A stretch of 64,000 nucleotides of DNA. It comes from an uncultured Eubacteriales bacterium. GTDB lineage: Bacteria > Bacillota > Clostridia > Christensenellales > Aristaeellaceae. This document shows, piece by piece, positions 61,517 to 64,000 of the stretch. The notes below the pieces were generated by a model, which searched no databases, was not told the DNA's origin, and saw nothing but the letters and a program-made list of their open reading frames with translations. A program made the position numbers and the translations under genes. The stretch spans positions 44,773-108,772 of the forward strand of contig OMZP01000002.1 in assembly GCA_900315585.1 (NCBI GenBank), given 5' to 3'. Position 1 is the first letter of the stretch, and each line of letters starts with the position of its first letter.

Positions 61517-62911
61517 ATGGCTGTAAGCATATTTGACTTCAAGGGCAAGCGAGCCCACTTCATCGGCATCGGCGGCAGCTCCATGTCCGGCCTTGCCGGG
61601 TATCTTCAGGAAACCGGCTACACCGTCACCGGCTCGGATCGCACCCGGTCCCACAAGACAGATCATCTCATGGAAAAGGGCATCACCGTGCACATCGGCC
61701 ACGCCGCGGAGAACGTCCACGGCGCGGACGTGATCGTCTACTCCGCCGCCATCCCCCAGAGCAACCCGGAGCGGGCGGAGGCGGCCCGGCTGGGCATTCC
61801 CCAGATCGAGCGATGCGACCTGATCGGTCAGCTGATGGAGGGCTACCCCTTCGCAGTGGGCGTCAGCGGCACCCACGGAAAGACCACCACCACCTCCATG
61901 CTGGCTCAGGCCTTCATGCAGGCGGGCGCGGACCCCACCATCCACATCGGCGGCGAGCTGGATTTCATCGGCGGCTCCACCCATGTGGGCGGCGATCACG
62001 ACTTCATCTGCGAGGCCTGCGAGTACAACGCCAGCTTCCTGCGCTTCAAGCCCACCGTGGCCATCATCCTGAACATCGACGAGGACCATCTGGACTTCTA
62101 CAGGGACATTGACGACATCGAAGCGGCCTTCGTGAAGTACGCCGCGCTGGTGCCGAAGGACGGCTGGGTGATCGCCTGGGGCGACGATGAGCGCGCCGAG
62201 AGGGTGTGCCTGAACGCGAGCTGCCATTCCATGACCTACGGCCTGGGCAAAAACTGCATGCTCCGGCCGGAGAACCTGACCTACGACGAACAGGGCCGCG
62301 CTTCCTTCACGGCGGTGCTGAACGGCGAAGTGCTGGGCGATTTCCGCCTGAACGTGCCCAGCGAGGCCAACATGCTGGACGCCCTGGCGGTGATCTGCGC
62401 GGCGCACATCCGGGGCCTGGACATGGCGAAGGTCGCCGAGGCGCTTGCCAACTTTGTCGGCGCCCACCGGCGGTTCGAGCTCACCAGCGTCACCGACGGC
62501 GTGAAGTGCTACACCGATTACGGCCACAACCCCGCAGAAATCAGGAACGCGCTGAAGATCGCCTCCATGCAGCCCCACAGGACGCTGTGGAGCGTCTGGC
62601 AGCCCCACACCTATTCCCGAACCAAGACGCTGTTTGACCAGTTCGTGGAGACCTTCGACGCGGCCGACCGGCTGCTGATCACGGACATCATGGGAGCCCG
62701 CGAGGCGGACCCCGGCGACATCAAGTCCGAGATGCTGCTCGAGCCCATCCGGGCGCGGGGCGTGGACGCGGTGGTGACCCCCGCCTTCGACGACGCGGAG
62801 GCCTACCTGCGCGCACACTGGCAGCCGGGAGACATCATGGTGAGCCACGGCTGCGGCGACATCGACCTGCTGAATGAGCAGATCGCGAACCACGGCGACA
62901 CGAAGCGATGA
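61517..62911 (+). CDS. murC: UDP-N-acetylmuramate-L-alanine ligase
   Basis: A 464-residue cytoplasmic ligase adding L-Ala to UDP-MurNAc in peptidoglycan synthesis. HFIGIGGSSMSGLAGYL is the MurC UDP-binding loop, GVSGTHGKTTTTSML the ATP loop, DEDHLDFYRDID the central motif and YTDYGHNP near the C domain. Start after GGGAGG; upstream open frame rejected. SHGCGDID near the C-terminus replaces the commoner GAGD. Confidence 0.95.
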   Translation: MAVSIFDFKGKRAHFIGIGGSSMSGLAGYLQETGYTVTGSDRTRSHKTDHLMEKGITVHIGHAAENVHGADVIVYSAAIPQSNPERAEAARLGIPQIERCDLIGQLMEGYPFAVGVSGTHGKTTTTSMLAQAFMQAGADPTIHIGGELDFIGGSTHVGGDHDFICEACEYNASFLRFKPTVAIILNIDEDHLDFYRDIDDIEAAFVKYAALVPKDGWVIAWGDDERAERVCLNASCHSMTYGLGKNCMLRPENLTYDEQGRASFTAVLNGEVLGDFRLNVPSEANMLDALAVICAAHIRGLDMAKVAEALANFVGAHRRFELTSVTDGVKCYTDYGHNPAEIRNALKIASMQPHRTLWSVWQPHTYSRTKTLFDQFVETFDAADRLLITDIMGAREADPGDIKSEMLLEPIRARGVDAVVTPAFDDAEAYLRAHWQPGDIMVSHGCGDIDLLNEQIANHGDTKR

Positions 62912-62927
62912 TACGGAGGAAAAACCC

Positions 62928-63800
62928 TTGAAGAAGCTATTGTGCCTGGCCCTCGCCCTGACGCTCTGCGCCGCCGTCCTGGCGGGCTGCGGAAAGAAGG
63001 CGGAGGCTCCCAGCGCGCCCACGGAGGCCGATTTCGCCCCCTCCGCCCCGGATGTGACCGCAGTGCCGGAGGAGGGCTACCACGGCGAGGAGGACCAGAG
63101 CGCGGCCCTGCAAGCGATGCCCACGCTGGAGCCGGTGGTGCCCCTGGAGGGCGGCGGCGCGGACGAGCCGGAGGTGGACGCCGTGGGCGACTACTACAGC
63201 ATCGACGCGCTGCTGAACGACGCGCCGGACACGGCCCCCGACCCCACTCCGGAAGCCTCGCCCGCGCCCGCCGAGGGCGAGGGCGAGGCGAGTGCGCCGG
63301 TCCAGAAGGCGGTGGACACCAGCACCTACCAGTATTCGGCGCTGACGGACACCTCCCTGGGCTTCACCTTCAACTATCCCTCCCACTGGGAGAACCTCCC
63401 CGGCGTGTACACGATCTGTTTCCGGGAGAAGGTGGAGCAGGGCGACTTCCCCGCCCGCGTGGCCATCACGGTGAAGAAGCTGGTGCACACGCCCGACGAG
63501 CTGGCCATCACCGAGCAGCTGACCAGCTACCTGCGGCTGGTGCACAAGCAGTACGAGGCCAAGACCTTCCAGGCCGGCACGCCCAACAACCAGGAGACCT
63601 TCCTGGGCAAGCCCGCCCTGTCCAACACCTACCTCGCCTACTCCGGCGACCACGAGGTGAAGGGCTACATCATCGGCACGGCGGTGGGCAAGACGATGTA
63701 CGTATTCCACTTCTGCGCCACCTACGAGGACTACGGCGCCATGGAGAGCATGATGCGCTACATGGTGAAGTCCGCGGAGCTGATCGAGCAGCCGGAATGA
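62928..63800 (+). CDS. Lipoprotein of unknown function
   Basis: A 290-residue lipoprotein with TTG start after GGAGG, signal peptide and lipobox VLAGC (C21). Residues about 25-130 are acidic and Pro-rich linker. The C-terminal 150 residues (YSALTDTSLGFTFNYPSHWENLPG... ) resemble PsbP/DUF-type lipoprotein domains. Sixteen bases after murC and probably co-transcribed. Function unknown. Confidence 0.82.
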   Translation: MKKLLCLALALTLCAAVLAGCGKKAEAPSAPTEADFAPSAPDVTAVPEEGYHGEEDQSAALQAMPTLEPVVPLEGGGADEPEVDAVGDYYSIDALLNDAPDTAPDPTPEASPAPAEGEGEASAPVQKAVDTSTYQYSALTDTSLGFTFNYPSHWENLPGVYTICFREKVEQGDFPARVAITVKKLVHTPDELAITEQLTSYLRLVHKQYEAKTFQAGTPNNQETFLGKPALSNTYLAYSGDHEVKGYIIGTAVGKTMYVFHFCATYEDYGAMESMMRYMVKSAELIEQPE

Positions 63801-63813
63801 CGCCCGCATGGAC

Positions 63814-63851
63814 GAGCGGCGGTTTCCCATCACGGGAACCGCCGCTCTTTT
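63814..63851 (+). terminator. Terminator of murC-lipoprotein
   Basis: GAGCGGCGGTT and AACCGCCGCTC stem with further inner pairing (CCC/GGG) and TTTT. Confidence 0.9.
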
Positions 63852-64000
63852 CATAGTATTCTCAACAGAAAAGATGGTTCATACTATTCTCAACTAATAC
63901 TAAATTCCATCTAATCCATGCACAACTGCGGGCGCCTTTTCCGCTCTGGCTGTGCTTCGCTTCGGTCAACGATGCGCTGCATCGCCTCCCTCCGCTCAGC
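63852..64000. other. Right-edge intergenic sequence
   Basis: Contains a near-direct repeat (CATAGTATTCTCAAC and CATACTATTCTCAAC) and ends in GC-rich sequence with CGATGCGCTGCATCG; no gene seen before the window ends. Confidence 0.5.

Overview
The window is a GC-rich stretch (over 60% by eye) of a chromosome from an endospore-forming Clostridia-type Firmicute. The evidence is a complete spoIIIA operon, spoIIP, a GerA-type germination operon, a Spo0A-like regulator, Gram-positive PurR, ArgR, the asp23-amaP pair, HslO, and strong AGGAGG ribosome binding sites with TTGACA/TATAAT promoters. A rubredoxin-bearing flavodiiron protein points to an anaerobe. The genus cannot be fixed from sequence alone; an uncultured gut-type lineage (Christensenellales or Oscillospirales-like) is a guess. 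There is no prophage, CRISPR array, transposase or rRNA operon. I count 65 protein genes and one tRNA.

Layout. 1-3.9 kb (minus): radA, a DUF5685 protein, a J-domain protein, a zinc-ribbon membrane protein and a partial DUF6062 gene. 4-9.5 kb: a membrane metallophosphoesterase with eroded metal ligands, then a three-gene GerA-type operon and a tiny Cys-rich DUF1540 gene. 9.6-17 kb: flavodiiron-rubredoxin protein, a BaiN-like flavoprotein with an RpiR regulator, SpoIIP, an SRAP-domain protein, a Spo0A-like regulator and uridine kinase. 17.2-27.7 kb (minus): a housekeeping operon reading asp23-amaP-nusB-xseA-xseB-ispA-dxs-tlyA-nadK-argR-recN from one strong promoter. 27.7-31.8 kb (minus): spoIIIAA-AH, including a 56-residue remnant-like SpoIIIAF. 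32-36.7 kb: a 1581-residue secreted peptidoglycan-binding protein with Pro/Glu-rich repeats. 37-43.5 kb (minus): a six-gene operon (methyltransferase, hslO, TPR, HEAT, zinc-ribbon/TPR, dus). 43.6-50.5 kb: a HAD phosphatase, a CbiC-like protein lacking the catalytic His, tRNA-Trp, a CtpA-type protease, a CdaR-type regulator, a RadC-like protein and a secreted Ig-like protein. 50.8-55.4 kb (minus): infC-rpmI-rplT with an attenuator leader and AUU start, then a zinc-uptake operon with its own Fur-family repressor. 55.5-64 kb: pckA, a small alarmone synthetase paired with a CBS protein, rsmA, upp, purR with paired PurBoxes, murC and a lipoprotein.

Small intergenic repeats recur: a palindrome around GATCCTTCGCTTCGCTCAGG in four places, two of them inside full 192-194 bp elements with terminal inverted repeats; a GGGCGGCGCAACGCCGCCC palindrome; and an AACTCTCAACTCT-type hairpin repeat in three places.

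The most unusual observations are the minimal SpoIIIAF, the His-less CbiC homologue, the phytoene/squalene-synthase-like aspartate motifs in the DUF5685 protein, the degenerate metallophosphoesterase, the Spo0A-like gene near recN where spoIVB-spo0A would normally be, and well-resolved operators upstream of znuA, purR and murC. No dramatic new multi-gene defence or biosynthetic system is evident.
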